Shown here: positions 27,795-36,283 of the stretch, piece by piece
How the letters are laid out: each line of letters begins with the position of its first letter
Numbering within the stretch: position 1 is the first letter of the stretch
Assembly (NCBI RefSeq): GCF_902459695.1
Contig: NZ_CABPRZ010000020.1
Location: 40,852-104,851, forward strand
Origin: Pandoraea terrae
GTDB lineage: Bacteria; Pseudomonadota; Gammaproteobacteria; Burkholderiales; Burkholderiaceae
DNA: 64,000 nt
Direction: 5' to 3'
Translations under genes and position numbers: made by a program
Notes under the pieces: model-generated
Seen by the model: the letters and a program-made list of their open reading frames with translations, nothing else
Database searches by the model: none
Told to the model about the DNA's origin: nothing

Positions 27795-28274
27795 TCAGCC
27801 CAGCCGTGCCGCCTCTATCTCGGCGATGTTGATCTTTTTCATTGTCATCATCGCGTCGAATGCGCGCTTGGCCGCCGCGCGATCGGGGTCGGATATTGCT
27901 GCGATAAGGGCGCGCGGGGTGATCTGCCACGACAATCCCCACCGGTCCTTGCACCAGCCGCATGCGCTTTCCTGGCCGCCATTGCCGACGATCGCATTCC
28001 ACAATCGGTCGGTTTCTTCCTGGTCGTCCGTCGCGATTTGAAAGGAAAAGGCCTCGGTGTGCTTGAAATGCGGGCCGCCGTTCAGCCCGAGGCAGGGAAT
28101 GCCGGCGACCGTGAACTCGACCGTCAGGACATCGCCCTGCTTGCCGTCCGGATAGTCGCCCGGGGCGCGGAAGACGGCGCCGACGGCGCTGTCGGGGAAT
28201 GTTTCAGCATAGAAGGTTGCGGCGTCGAGGGCGTCGCCGTCGTACCACAGACAGATCGTGTTCTTGCTGTTCAT
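27795..28274 (-). CDS. PhnB-like VOC protein
   Basis: A 159-residue protein of the PhnB/3-demethylubiquinone-methyltransferase-like VOC branch. CLWYDGDALDAATFYAETFP is the typical first signature, then TVEFTVAGIPCLGLNGGPHF, GGQESACGWCKDRWGLSWQI and the closing IPRAL-type segment. These proteins are dimeric metal-chelate folds without a proven reaction; the 3-DMU methyltransferase name is historical. It converges on psuG with a roughly 140-base gap. Confidence 0.92.
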   Translation of the reverse strand: MNSKNTICLWYDGDALDAATFYAETFPDSAVGAVFRAPGDYPDGKQGDVLTVEFTVAGIPCLGLNGGPHFKHTEAFSFQIATDDQEETDRLWNAIVGNGGQESACGWCKDRWGLSWQITPRALIAAISDPDRAAAKRAFDAMMTMKKINIAEIEAARLG

Positions 28275-28434
28275 TGTGTGTCTCCTGAAGCGTTGAGCAC
28301 CGGCTACCCATTAGGGTGGTGCACGGCCGCCGCGCGCCTGTCATTGTAAATCCACTCGTTTGCGCTTGCCCGCCATCCCCAGGTTGGCCAGGCGCGCGAA
28401 GCATCGATTCACGTAGCAAATGGCAGGAGTCATC

Positions 28435-29373
28435 ATGGAAACCCCGATCTCCAGTGGAAATCCTTTGCAGGATCTTTCCGTCAACCTGGCCGCCATTGCC
28501 GAGCGCGTCGGCCAGAGTGTCGTCGCGGTGCACGGGCGACACCGCTTTCCCTCCAGTGGAGTAATCTGGATACCCGGCGTGGTGGTCACGGCGGCGCATA
28601 CGCTCAGGCGCGAAGACGGCATTGAAGTGACTTTGGCCGATGGCCGTACTGTGGCGGCCGTCCTGGCGGGACGGGACCTTGGCACCGACCTGGCCGTACT
28701 GAGGGTCGGCGGCGTGGAGCTGAACCCGGTCGAGACCGGTGACGCGAGCGCCCTCAGAGCAGGCCATCTGGTGCTCGCGGTGGCGCGAGTGGACCGGCTC
28801 GGCACCAGCGCGGATTTCGGCGTTGTCGGCACTGCCAGCGGTCCATGGCGTACCTGGCGGGGCGGCCAGTTCGATGCCTTCGTGCGGCTGGACGGCGACC
28901 TGCGTCCGGGTTTCTCCGGTGCGGCCCTCGTGGATATGAAGGGGCGGGTCATGGGCCTGTGCACGTCGGCGCTCGCGCCTGGCGCCGGGATCCTGATTCC
29001 GGCAACGACCGTAGGGCGAGTGAGCGAGGAACTGCTGAGAATGGGACGTGTGTCGCACGGCTACCTTGGCGTGGGCACACAACCGGTGAAGCTGTCGGAG
29101 TCGTCGATGATGAAACTGAATCTGGCGTCCGAGCGCGGGCTGCTGGTGGTTTCGGTTGCAGCGGGCGGACCCGCGGAGCAAGCCGGGGTGCTGATCGGTG
29201 ATGTGCTGATCGAACTGGATGGCAAGCCGTGCCGAGACATGGACGACGTGCATGCCGCGCTTGGCGGCGACCGTATCGGACAATTGTTGAAGATCGGGCT
29301 GATCCGGGGCGGCGAGCTGAGCGAGTGCTCGGTCACGGTGGGCGAACGCCCGCATCGGAATTCGTGCCGGTGA
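28435..29373 (+). CDS. S1C (HtrA-like) serine protease with PDZ domain
   Basis: A 312-residue protein starting at the ATG at 28435, which has an AGGAG SD 7 bases upstream. Residues about 15-195 are a trypsin-like domain with the full triad: His55 (VTAAHTL), Asp85 (TDLAVL) and Ser161 (GFSGA, in place of the usual GNSGG). Residues about 210-300 are a PDZ domain (YLGVGTQPV, AAGGPAEQAGVLIGDVLIEL). No signal peptide or TM is evident, so unlike DegP it looks cytoplasmic. A regulator gene follows 15 bases later, suggesting a small operon. Confidence 0.9.
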   Translation: METPISSGNPLQDLSVNLAAIAERVGQSVVAVHGRHRFPSSGVIWIPGVVVTAAHTLRREDGIEVTLADGRTVAAVLAGRDLGTDLAVLRVGGVELNPVETGDASALRAGHLVLAVARVDRLGTSADFGVVGTASGPWRTWRGGQFDAFVRLDGDLRPGFSGAALVDMKGRVMGLCTSALAPGAGILIPATTVGRVSEELLRMGRVSHGYLGVGTQPVKLSESSMMKLNLASERGLLVVSVAAGGPAEQAGVLIGDVLIELDGKPCRDMDDVHAALGGDRIGQLLKIGLIRGGELSECSVTVGERPHRNSCR

Positions 29374-29388
29374 GATTCTTTACGGCCC

Positions 29389-30057
29389 ATGTCGGGTGCC
29401 GAGATGACACAGATGAGCCCGCTCAGGGTCGCCGTCGTCGCCGCGTCGCCACAAGCGCGCGCAAGCCTGCAGGCGCTTGTCGAGGCAACGCCGGCGCTCG
29501 AATTCGCAGGCAGCGCGGTCGACACTGCGGTGATCGCCGACCGCTTTGCCGGCGAATTGCCGGATGTGGTCCTGGTCGAACTGGAGCCGCAGGCAGCAGA
29601 CATTCCGGCGCCGGGGGTGGACCGGGATCCCGCAACGCCGGCGCTCGTCCTGCTCACAGATGAGGCGGACAGCACCTGGATACATGTGGCGTTGGCAGGC
29701 GGAGCCACGGCACTGCTGCCGCGCGGCGCGACGCCCGACGAAATCATCGCAGCGATAGACGCTGTGGCCGCGGGCCTTTGCGTGCTGACGCCGGAGATCC
29801 TCGCCAGACTGCTGCCGGAGCGCAAGGCGCCTCGCCAGACGGCATCCGCGGCGCTTATCGAAATGCTCACCCCGCGCGAGATTGACGTGCTCAGAATGCT
29901 CGCCGAAGGGCTTGGCAACAAGGAGATCGCGCGTCATCTCGACATATCGGATAACACGGTGAAGTTCCACCTCTCCTCCATTTTTGGCAAGCTCGGCGCA
30001 AGCAGCCGCACCGAGGCCGTCATGCAGGGCATGCGACACGGCCTCATCATGGTGTAG
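29389..30057 (+). CDS. LuxR/NarL-type regulator with degenerate receiver
   Basis: A 222-residue protein. The C-terminal 65 residues are a clear LuxR helix-turn-helix (LTPREIDVLRMLAEGLGNKE then IARHLDISDNTVKFHLSSIF). The N-terminal 120 residues follow the receiver fold but lack its chemistry: the early acidic pair is AAS (18-20) and the phospho-acceptor position is Glu64 (VVLVELEP). It is therefore an atypical receiver, possibly constitutively active or ligand-controlled. No histidine kinase is adjacent. It immediately follows the S1C protease gene and is probably co-transcribed. The start may be 29389 or 29404. Confidence 0.85.
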   Translation: MSGAEMTQMSPLRVAVVAASPQARASLQALVEATPALEFAGSAVDTAVIADRFAGELPDVVLVELEPQAADIPAPGVDRDPATPALVLLTDEADSTWIHVALAGGATALLPRGATPDEIIAAIDAVAAGLCVLTPEILARLLPERKAPRQTASAALIEMLTPREIDVLRMLAEGLGNKEIARHLDISDNTVKFHLSSIFGKLGASSRTEAVMQGMRHGLIMV

Positions 30058-30189
30058 TCGGAGACCAGGCCGATGTTGGCCAGGCGCGGGTCGGAACAAA
30101 AAGGTATCGACTGCATATCCCGCCGGGCCGCGTTCTCTCGAATGTCTGATGGTCTGTGACCCTGCGATTGAGATATTCGACGAAAAGCA

Positions 30190-30205
30190 CTGTACAAAAA
30201 CACAG
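30190..30205. promoter_or_regulatory. LexA-type SOS box
   Basis: CTGTACAAAAACACAG matches the proteobacterial LexA consensus CTGT-N8-ACAG exactly, with the AT-rich spacer typical of functional boxes. It lies 50 bases upstream of the small gene at 30255, where it would overlap the promoter. A TACATT at 30216-30221 could be the -10 element. Confidence 0.7.
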
Positions 30206-30254
30206 TTGTTTGTGCTACATTCCGGACCACCTACCCCACGTCCGGAGTCCGACC

Positions 30255-30503
30255 ATGTTGCCAGCTATCCGCGCCGTCAAGTTCATCATCGTGCCGTACC
30301 GCAAGGGTAACGGCGGCACGTTACAACCCGCCGAAATGCGCCAGGCCAGCAATGAAGCCAGCGCCATCCGCATTGCCGAGTCCATGGCGCCGGGCTTTGC
30401 CGGCATCGCGGCCTATGAAGTGGTGGTAGACAACGAGACGGGGGCCATGGATTCGCCGCGCGTCCTCATGCAACAAGGCGCTGTCCCCGCGCTCGACGAT
30501 TGA
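30255..30503 (+). CDS. Small hypothetical protein, probable SOS gene
   Basis: An 82-residue protein of unknown family, mostly soluble, beginning MLPAIRAVKFIIVPYRKGNG and ending VLMQQGAVPALDD. The ATG at 30255 is preferred over an in-frame one at 30156 because the latter would put the LexA box inside the gene. There is no signal peptide, TM or recognisable motif. The SOS box directly upstream suggests damage-induced expression. I could not assign a function. Confidence 0.65.
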   Translation: MLPAIRAVKFIIVPYRKGNGGTLQPAEMRQASNEASAIRIAESMAPGFAGIAAYEVVVDNETGAMDSPRVLMQQGAVPALDD

Positions 30504-30637
30504 GGAGGACCCAAGCTTCACGTGATCTGAATAGACGATGCAGCATGCAACGGCGTTCGTCGATGATATGCGACGCATGCGCGAAAGCGCGATGACACAA
30601 TCTCCCGATGTTTCCGCAAATCAGCAGGAGAGAAGGC

Positions 30638-31468
30638 ATGCTTCGCACGCTGTCCATGATCGGCGCGGCCCTGACCTTGTTCGGAGCCGCTTGTGGCTGG
30701 GCCTTCGGGGCCGAAGGAGCGGCCACCGTTCACGCACGACCGCAAGAGACTGCCGCAGCACCCTATCTGGCCCCGCACCGGCGACGCATCTATTTAATGC
30801 GTCATGGCAACGTCGCTTATTTCGATGCCGCGGGACGACCCGCACAGAACGAGGACGTGGTCGTTCTGAGCACTGGAGGCCGAGCCGAAGCCGATGCAGC
30901 GGGCCGCTATTTCCGTTCGCTCGGCATCAGGAAATTCGACAAAGTGATCACTAGCGGCCTGCCGCGTACCGTGGAAACCGCCGAACGGGTTATGGCAGCG
31001 ATCGGGCAGCCCGGCGCCCCGGAACCGTGGCTAGGCTTTCGGGAAATCAGCCCCTGGAGCGCTGCGCAGGTGCCGCGCGCACAGTTGAAGGCAATGGTCG
31101 AGGTGCTTACGCAGGCGCACGTGCCTCCCACGGCCCCCTTACGGGGCGGTGAGCCTGTTGCGGAACTGCAAGCGCGAGTGTACCCGGCGCTGGAGAAATT
31201 GCGTGCCGATCCGTCATGGGATACTGCACTATTGGTCCTGCATGGCGGCGTCAACAGCGCGATCCTGTCACAGGCACTGACGGGTGGCTCGGATTACCTG
31301 GGGCACATCGAGCAGGGACCGGGATGTATCAACATACTCGACATGGGGGACAGCCCCCAGGACTGGATTGTGCGGGCAATCAATCTCTGCCCGGATGGCA
31401 ACGATTACCGCGCGCGCGCCAGTGGGCTGGAGAAGTACGCCGAGTATATGACCGGCGTCAAGCGGTGA
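30638..31468 (+). CDS. Exported histidine phosphatase family protein
   Basis: A 276-residue protein with a signal peptide or signal anchor (MLRTLSMIGAALTLFGAACG). A phosphoglycerate-mutase-type domain follows: the catalytic LMRHGN (Arg55-His56), the acidic residue region FREISPW, and the second histidine LVLHGGVN. The start at 30638 has an AGGAGAG SD. The alanine-rich N-terminus and single domain suggest a periplasmic phosphatase such as an acid phosphatase or SixA-like enzyme. The substrate is unknown. Confidence 0.88.
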   Translation: MLRTLSMIGAALTLFGAACGWAFGAEGAATVHARPQETAAAPYLAPHRRRIYLMRHGNVAYFDAAGRPAQNEDVVVLSTGGRAEADAAGRYFRSLGIRKFDKVITSGLPRTVETAERVMAAIGQPGAPEPWLGFREISPWSAAQVPRAQLKAMVEVLTQAHVPPTAPLRGGEPVAELQARVYPALEKLRADPSWDTALLVLHGGVNSAILSQALTGGSDYLGHIEQGPGCINILDMGDSPQDWIVRAINLCPDGNDYRARASGLEKYAEYMTGVKR

Positions 31469-31575
31469 ATGCCGTGGCGGCACGAAAATTGCGGCAGACA
31501 CATCCGTTCACGCCATGACGTTGGCGCGTTGCTGAACGGGATCGTCCCATTGCAGGAAAACACGTTGAGATCGGT

Positions 31576-31959
31576 TCACTTGCCGATCGTCTCGTCGAGG
31601 AACTCGATCAAGTCGCTCGCTGCAATTTTCCTCTGCTGAGGGTTTGGCCCCACCGACGCCCCCTTTGTGACACAGGTCTTGCGCAGCTCCGCGAACATCT
31701 CGGGGTCATTCATGGCGGCGAACCGTTTGCCGGCGTAGCTCGGTTTCCCGTCTTCCTCCACCCAAATTTTGACGCCTGTCCAGTCGTCCTTTGCGCCAAG
31801 GGCCATGAAACGCGCGCTGGCCGGCTTCCCCACCGCGAGTCGCAAAGCGAAGGCGCGTACGACTTCGCCGATGACGAAGACGAAAACGGCTTGGAGGGGG
31901 CCGACATTTGCGCCAACACAAGCCTGAGCATTTGTGATGTGAGACAACATTTGTCTCAT
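31576..31959 (-). CDS. Hypothetical protein divergent from the tandem-AAA gene
   Basis: A 127-residue frame with one hydrophobic segment (LQAVFVFVIGEVVRAFALRL) and a soluble C-terminal half containing KDDWTGVKIWVEEDGKPSYA. I recognise no family. The start is uncertain: the ATG at 31959 overlaps a perfect inverted repeat, so a later start is possible, including the ATG at 31806 that would give a 76-residue soluble protein. It is divergent from the AAA gene, 80 bases away. Confidence 0.55.
   Translation of the reverse strand: MRQMLSHITNAQACVGANVGPLQAVFVFVIGEVVRAFALRLAVGKPASARFMALGAKDDWTGVKIWVEEDGKPSYAGKRFAAMNDPEMFAELRKTCVTKGASVGPNPQQRKIAASDLIEFLDETIGK
31940..31958. promoter_or_regulatory. Perfect inverted repeat in divergent promoter
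   Basis: Arms TGAGACAA and TTGTCTCA flank a CAT spacer, giving a 19-base perfect dyad between the hypothetical gene and the tandem-AAA gene. It sits about 80 bases before the AAA start. It is the best operator candidate for this locus. The WYL regulator encoded convergently downstream is one candidate binder. Confidence 0.6.
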
Positions 31960-32037
31960 GCCCGCGCAACAATGACGTTGTCCCGGAGACCCACCGGCCG
32001 ACGATTCAAACGTTCAATCCACGCACGGGGTGCTTAC

Positions 32038-34143
32038 ATGTCGAGCATGAACACGCAACGTCTCGCTACCCGCCCAAATCAGTCGTCGCTCGACTTGCCG
32101 CCGAAAATCAAGTTGTGGCTTCTTCGACTGCTCGTTCCCCTCGCCGGGCACAAGAGTTTTGTTCAGCACCACGGTTTCAGCGACGACCGGCTCGCTGACG
32201 TGTTGGGTTTTGGAGAGTGGATCGACGCCGAGCAAAGTCCGTTCGACGCAAGTGCCGTACGCAAGAAGCTGAGCAAGCTTTATCGCGCCGCCGAAAATCG
32301 ACGCGACGACGCCGACATTTCGCCGTGCCTCGGCGCAAATATCGCGCGGCTCGCACGCCTCACGGGACTCTCCGCCACGGATTGCAAGATTCTCGAGTTC
32401 GTCGTGATGCTGAAGAACGAGCGCCTGCTCGACGATACGGCGGACTTTCTCGGTTCACTGTCGTCCAGCAAACTGTTCCATGTCCTGTCGGTCCTGCTCG
32501 ATGAGCCGGAGCCGCTGATTCGCGCGTCGCTTGGCTCGCTGGGCGTACTGGCCCATTCCGGGCTTGTCAGCATCGACCGTAGCAGGACCGCGTTGTTGAA
32601 CGGCAAGTTGCAACTGCTCTCCGATAGCTTCGCCGATCACATTGCCTCCTCGGAGACCGACCCCATTGCATTGTTGCGCGATACGGTGGCCTTGTCCTCG
32701 CCGGGGAAACTGACGCTCAGTGACTATCGGCACGTCGACGAATCCCTTTCGGTGCTGCTGCCGTATCTTCGCCGCGCGCTTTCGTCCCGGCGCAAGGGGG
32801 TCAACATCTTTGTCCATGGGGAACCGGGCACGGGGAAAAGCGAACTCGCCAAGGCACTCGCTGCGCATGTGGACTGCGAGCTCTTCGAAGTGGCGAGTGA
32901 AAACGACGACGGCGATCCGATCAACGGAGAGCGGCGAATGCGTGCCTTTCGAGCCGCCCAGAGCTTCCTCAGGCAACGTAGTGCGATGATCGTTTTCGAC
33001 GAGGTGGAAGACGTATTCAACGACGGAGATCGCTTTTTTGGCCGCAAAAGCATTGCCCAGACCCGCAAGGCATGGATGAACCGGGTACTCGAAGCGAACC
33101 CGGTGCCGACATTCTGGCTGTGCAATTCGGTTGAATGCCTCGACGCTGCCTTCATTCGTCGGTTCGACATGGTGATCGAATTGCCCGTGCCGCCTCGCAG
33201 CCAACGCGCGAAAATCATCGAGAACGCATGCAACGGTCTGCTCGACGCGCCGGCTGTCGATCTCATGGCCGCATCCGAAAATCTTGCGCCTGCGATTGTG
33301 ACCCGGGCAGCAGCGGTGGTGCATTCCATTCGCGAAGAACTGGGCCCGGAGGAAGCCGCTGCGGCAATGCAGCGCCTGATCGACAGTACGCTTCAGGCAC
33401 AGGGTCACCCACCTACGGCGCAGGGGAGTCCTGATGCATTGCCGCAAACCTACGATCCCGCATTCGTTCATGCGGATGTCGATCTGGGCAATCTGGCGAG
33501 CAGTATGTTGCGTGCGCGTTCCGGGCGGCTCTGCCTTTACGGCCCGCCCGGAACGGGCAAGACGGCATTCGGCCGTTGGCTGGCGCGCCAACTCGGCGTG
33601 CCTTTGCATGTACGGCGGGCGTCGGACTTGATGTCGATGTGGGTGGGTGGCAGCGAAAAGAATATCGCGCATGCATTTCGGCAGGCGCAGCGAGAAGGGG
33701 CGCTTCTGCTCATCGACGAAGTGGATAGCTTCTTGCAGGATCGTCGGGGCGCCGTGCGCAGTTGGGAAGTCACGCAGGTCAATGAGATGCTGACGCAGAT
33801 GGAGGCGTTCTGCGGCGTGTTCGTAGCATCGACCAACCTGATGGACGGGCTCGATCAAGCTGCGTTGCGGCGTTTCGACCTGAAGGTCAAATTCGACTAC
33901 CTGCTGCCCCGCCAGGCGTGGGACCTGCTTTGCCGGTACTGCGACGTGCTGGGGCTGCCGGCCCCTGGCGCGGCGCTCAGCACCCGCCTTGGCCGCTTGC
34001 GGACACTGACGCCGGGGGATTTCGCGGTGATCGCGCGTCAGCGTCCGTTACGCGGCCTTGCCTGCCCCGCCGATTTCATTTCGGCGCTCGAAGCGGAATG
34101 TGCGTTGAAGGAGGGGCCGCGAAGCGGTCTCGGCTTTCTCTGA
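32038..34143 (+). CDS. Tandem AAA+ ATPase
   Basis: A 701-residue protein with a roughly 220-residue helical N-terminal region (KIKLWLLRLLVPLAGHKSFV) and two complete AAA+ modules. D1 has Walker A GEPGTGKS at 261-268 and Walker B with Asp321 and Glu322 (MIVFDEVEDVF). D2 has Walker A GPPGTGKT at 502-509 and Walker B with Asp560 and Glu561 (LLIDEVDSFLQ), followed by a sensor asparagine (ASTNL) and an arginine-rich end of the AAA core. The arrangement recalls Cdc48/NSF-type unfoldases, but the N-domain is not one I recognise. The ATG at 32038 is chosen; 32047 is an alternative. Its gene converges on the WYL gene with only 29 bases between them. Confidence 0.85.
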   Translation: MSSMNTQRLATRPNQSSLDLPPKIKLWLLRLLVPLAGHKSFVQHHGFSDDRLADVLGFGEWIDAEQSPFDASAVRKKLSKLYRAAENRRDDADISPCLGANIARLARLTGLSATDCKILEFVVMLKNERLLDDTADFLGSLSSSKLFHVLSVLLDEPEPLIRASLGSLGVLAHSGLVSIDRSRTALLNGKLQLLSDSFADHIASSETDPIALLRDTVALSSPGKLTLSDYRHVDESLSVLLPYLRRALSSRRKGVNIFVHGEPGTGKSELAKALAAHVDCELFEVASENDDGDPINGERRMRAFRAAQSFLRQRSAMIVFDEVEDVFNDGDRFFGRKSIAQTRKAWMNRVLEANPVPTFWLCNSVECLDAAFIRRFDMVIELPVPPRSQRAKIIENACNGLLDAPAVDLMAASENLAPAIVTRAAAVVHSIREELGPEEAAAAMQRLIDSTLQAQGHPPTAQGSPDALPQTYDPAFVHADVDLGNLASSMLRARSGRLCLYGPPGTGKTAFGRWLARQLGVPLHVRRASDLMSMWVGGSEKNIAHAFRQAQREGALLLIDEVDSFLQDRRGAVRSWEVTQVNEMLTQMEAFCGVFVASTNLMDGLDQAALRRFDLKVKFDYLLPRQAWDLLCRYCDVLGLPAPGAALSTRLGRLRTLTPGDFAVIARQRPLRGLACPADFISALEAECALKEGPRSGLGFL

Positions 34144-34172
34144 GCGCGGGTGGCCCACGCGGAAGCCTGCCA

Positions 34173-35264
34173 TCAACGCCGTCCGGCCTGCGGAGCGCGG
34201 CGCACGCGATGTGCGCCGTCCGGCTTCGCCGCAGTGTCAGCGTATTGGGCGTATAGCGCTCGCGCCTCCTCGACAAACTCTTGACGCAACGCCTCCGGCG
34301 CCACGACCTCGACGTTGGCGCCGAACGATCGGACCCACCAACGCAGTCGCTTGCTGGCCATCACGGTGCCGTTCACTTCCAACACGTCGCCATGCCGCTT
34401 CACTTGCTGGTCTTCGGACATGGGCGACTCAATCAGGTGATCGCCGGCCATGCCGCGAAATCGCAGTGACAGCCAGATCATTCCCTCGGGGAAAAAGTCA
34501 AAGTTGCGTTGGCGCTTGATGTACGACTCGATCGAAAACGTTTCCGGATAGGCGAACGGGTCAAGCACCGTCGCGGTTACCATCCGGTCGAGCCGGTACA
34601 TCACGGGATTGGCCCGATCCTTTGTTGCGGCGACCAAATAGCCGACGCCGCCGACCTCCACCAATCCCAGCGGTTGGACCACCCTGATTGCCTCGTTGCC
34701 GGCTTTCGAGGGATCGTCAGTGCGATAACGGTAATGAATTTCGACTTCATGTTCCATGAGCAGCGCTTGCGACACCGCTGCAAACGCGTCACGCACAATC
34801 TGCGGATGACGCAGCGTGAAATTGCCGGGCTCTACGGCCACTTTCCACAGCCACTTTGAATAATGGCGCGGCGCGCTGGCAGGGATACGCGCCAGCACCT
34901 CGCCTGCTACGTCGAAGAGCGCCTTCAGGTCACCGGCGAGCAGCGCCGGCATCTGGTTGTAGGCAAAGCGCTCGAGCAACTGAAGCGCGAGTGCCTCGTC
35001 GGGCCGCATGATCGCCCGCGCGTTGGCAGCCAAGCCACTCGCACCGGGCTTTTTTTTCCAGTAGAAAGTCCGGCCAGGCCCTACCTCGAAGGACACAAGA
35101 CCTTGATCGTGCAGCGCGAGCAACGCCCGGTGCATTGCCCGGCGATACGTAAACGGCAGCCCCTTTGCAGCGGCTCTTTCCAGTAGTTGTGCGATCGTCC
35201 GCCCTTCTACGTCCGGACCCTCCACGGGCAACAGCGACAGAATTTCGGAATCGTAGTTCGACAT
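34173..35264 (-). CDS. WYL-domain transcriptional regulator
   Basis: A 363-residue regulator. A winged-helix-like N-terminus (RTIAQLLERAAAKGLPFTYR) is followed by a WYL domain: VEIHYRYRTDD, RVVQPLGLVEVGGVGYLVAA and LDRMVTATVLDPF, then a C-terminal extension (WLSLRFRGMAGDHLIE). WYL proteins sense nucleic-acid or nucleotide ligands and often control phage-defence or DNA-repair genes. An upstream dyad (35274-35284) may be its autoregulatory operator. It converges on the tandem-AAA gene and is the only obvious regulator in this stretch. Confidence 0.88.
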   Translation of the reverse strand: MSNYDSEILSLLPVEGPDVEGRTIAQLLERAAAKGLPFTYRRAMHRALLALHDQGLVSFEVGPGRTFYWKKKPGASGLAANARAIMRPDEALALQLLERFAYNQMPALLAGDLKALFDVAGEVLARIPASAPRHYSKWLWKVAVEPGNFTLRHPQIVRDAFAAVSQALLMEHEVEIHYRYRTDDPSKAGNEAIRVVQPLGLVEVGGVGYLVAATKDRANPVMYRLDRMVTATVLDPFAYPETFSIESYIKRQRNFDFFPEGMIWLSLRFRGMAGDHLIESPMSEDQQVKRHGDVLEVNGTVMASKRLRWWVRSFGANVEVVAPEALRQEFVEEARALYAQYADTAAKPDGAHRVRRAPQAGRR

Positions 35265-35273
35265 TTTCGGGTA

Positions 35274-35284
35274 GTGACAGTCAC
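35274..35284. promoter_or_regulatory. Dyad upstream of the WYL gene
   Basis: GTGACAGTCAC is a perfect 5-bp-arm dyad 10 bases upstream of the WYL start, and a second small dyad (TAACAGTGTTA) follows within 20 bases. Adjacency to a regulator start suggests autoregulation; no experimental basis. Confidence 0.4.
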
Positions 35285-35365
35285 GCTCGCGTAACAGTGT
35301 TATGTGCGCTGCGGCTTTTCAGGCAGCATGAGAGCGACTGCCAGACAGCCGCGGCCAATGCCACC

Positions 35366-36043
35366 CTAGGCGGCCTTCGCACACCTGCCGGTCATGTCGA
35401 GCACGAAAAAATGGCTCGTCAACGGGTCCGTTGCATCACCGACGACAAGCTCGACGGGGTCCAGTTGCCTGCCACCATAGACCTGACAAATACTGTCGAG
35501 CAACTTTTGCGTGGGTTCGAGCCACGCCTTTTTGTTTCGATCCGATCCTGGGCCAAACTCGCGGTCCATCCGGCGCTGCTCTTCGATGAAAGCGGCATCC
35601 ACATCGCCCGCAAGCTTTCCGGATGCCGGATGTCCCGTGCGGTCCTGAACGATCAAGACGAAAAAGTCGCAGGCGTCGCAATCCGCCACGATGAGCTCGG
35701 CGACTCCCCTTCCACCCTCGGCAACTCGGGCACGAAGCGCGTCGAATTCGTCCACCTTGCTCGCGACGGGATAAGCCATGTCAAAGGTGTACTGATACTT
35801 GAACTCGATTCGAACGCGATCACTCGATTCCCTGTCCGCAAGCACCAGATCCACCCGTTCGACCTCAGCATAGGCGACCAACCCTTGTGCGCCGTGTTGC
35901 TTATTGATCTCCTTGAGAAGGGCATCCCGATAACGGGCTTCATTTTTGACGTTCTTGTGATGGACGTGAATATCTTCAATGCTCTGTTGGTATCCCTCGC
36001 TCATCAGAAGCTGCCGAATCAAGTTTGCGTAATTTTTTTTCAT
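35366..36043 (-). CDS. Hypothetical protein with PD-(D/E)XK-like signature
   Basis: A 225-residue protein of no family I know. Residues 60-90 read VERVDLVLAD, then RVRIEFKYQYTFD. An acidic residue (Asp65) followed 15 residues later by Glu80-X-Lys82 on a hydrophobic strand is the core geometry of the PD-(D/E)XK nuclease fold. Asp40 and Glu35 upstream could complete it. The remainder is alpha/beta with a Cys-rich strand (IVADCDACDFFVLIVQ). It lies between the WYL regulator and the SIR2 gene. Nuclease function is a motif-based guess; DUF-type non-nuclease relatives exist. Confidence 0.5.
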   Translation of the reverse strand: MKKNYANLIRQLLMSEGYQQSIEDIHVHHKNVKNEARYRDALLKEINKQHGAQGLVAYAEVERVDLVLADRESSDRVRIEFKYQYTFDMAYPVASKVDEFDALRARVAEGGRGVAELIVADCDACDFFVLIVQDRTGHPASGKLAGDVDAAFIEEQRRMDREFGPGSDRNKKAWLEPTQKLLDSICQVYGGRQLDPVELVVGDATDPLTSHFFVLDMTGRCAKAA

Positions 36044-36283
36044 CCCCGATCTCTGTTGATAATGAGTCTGATTCCTGGACGCGGCACCCCGGCCATCGAT
36101 GGTAACCCGAACCGATTGATTGCAATAACCATCTCATGGGACTCTCGAATGCCTGCCCATTGTAGTCAGCATCGTTGGACAGGAATTGTCTAACTGCGCA
36201 GCGAAAATACGCGTGTCGTGTGGCAAATGCGACACTGTTCAAAACGCTATGCCGACTCAACCGCGAATGAAATGACCCTTATC

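Noticed and set aside
32455..33858. A 467-residue minus-strand frame opposite the tandem-AAA gene
   Set aside because: Both AAA+ motif sets are on the plus strand; the antisense frame shows no domain.
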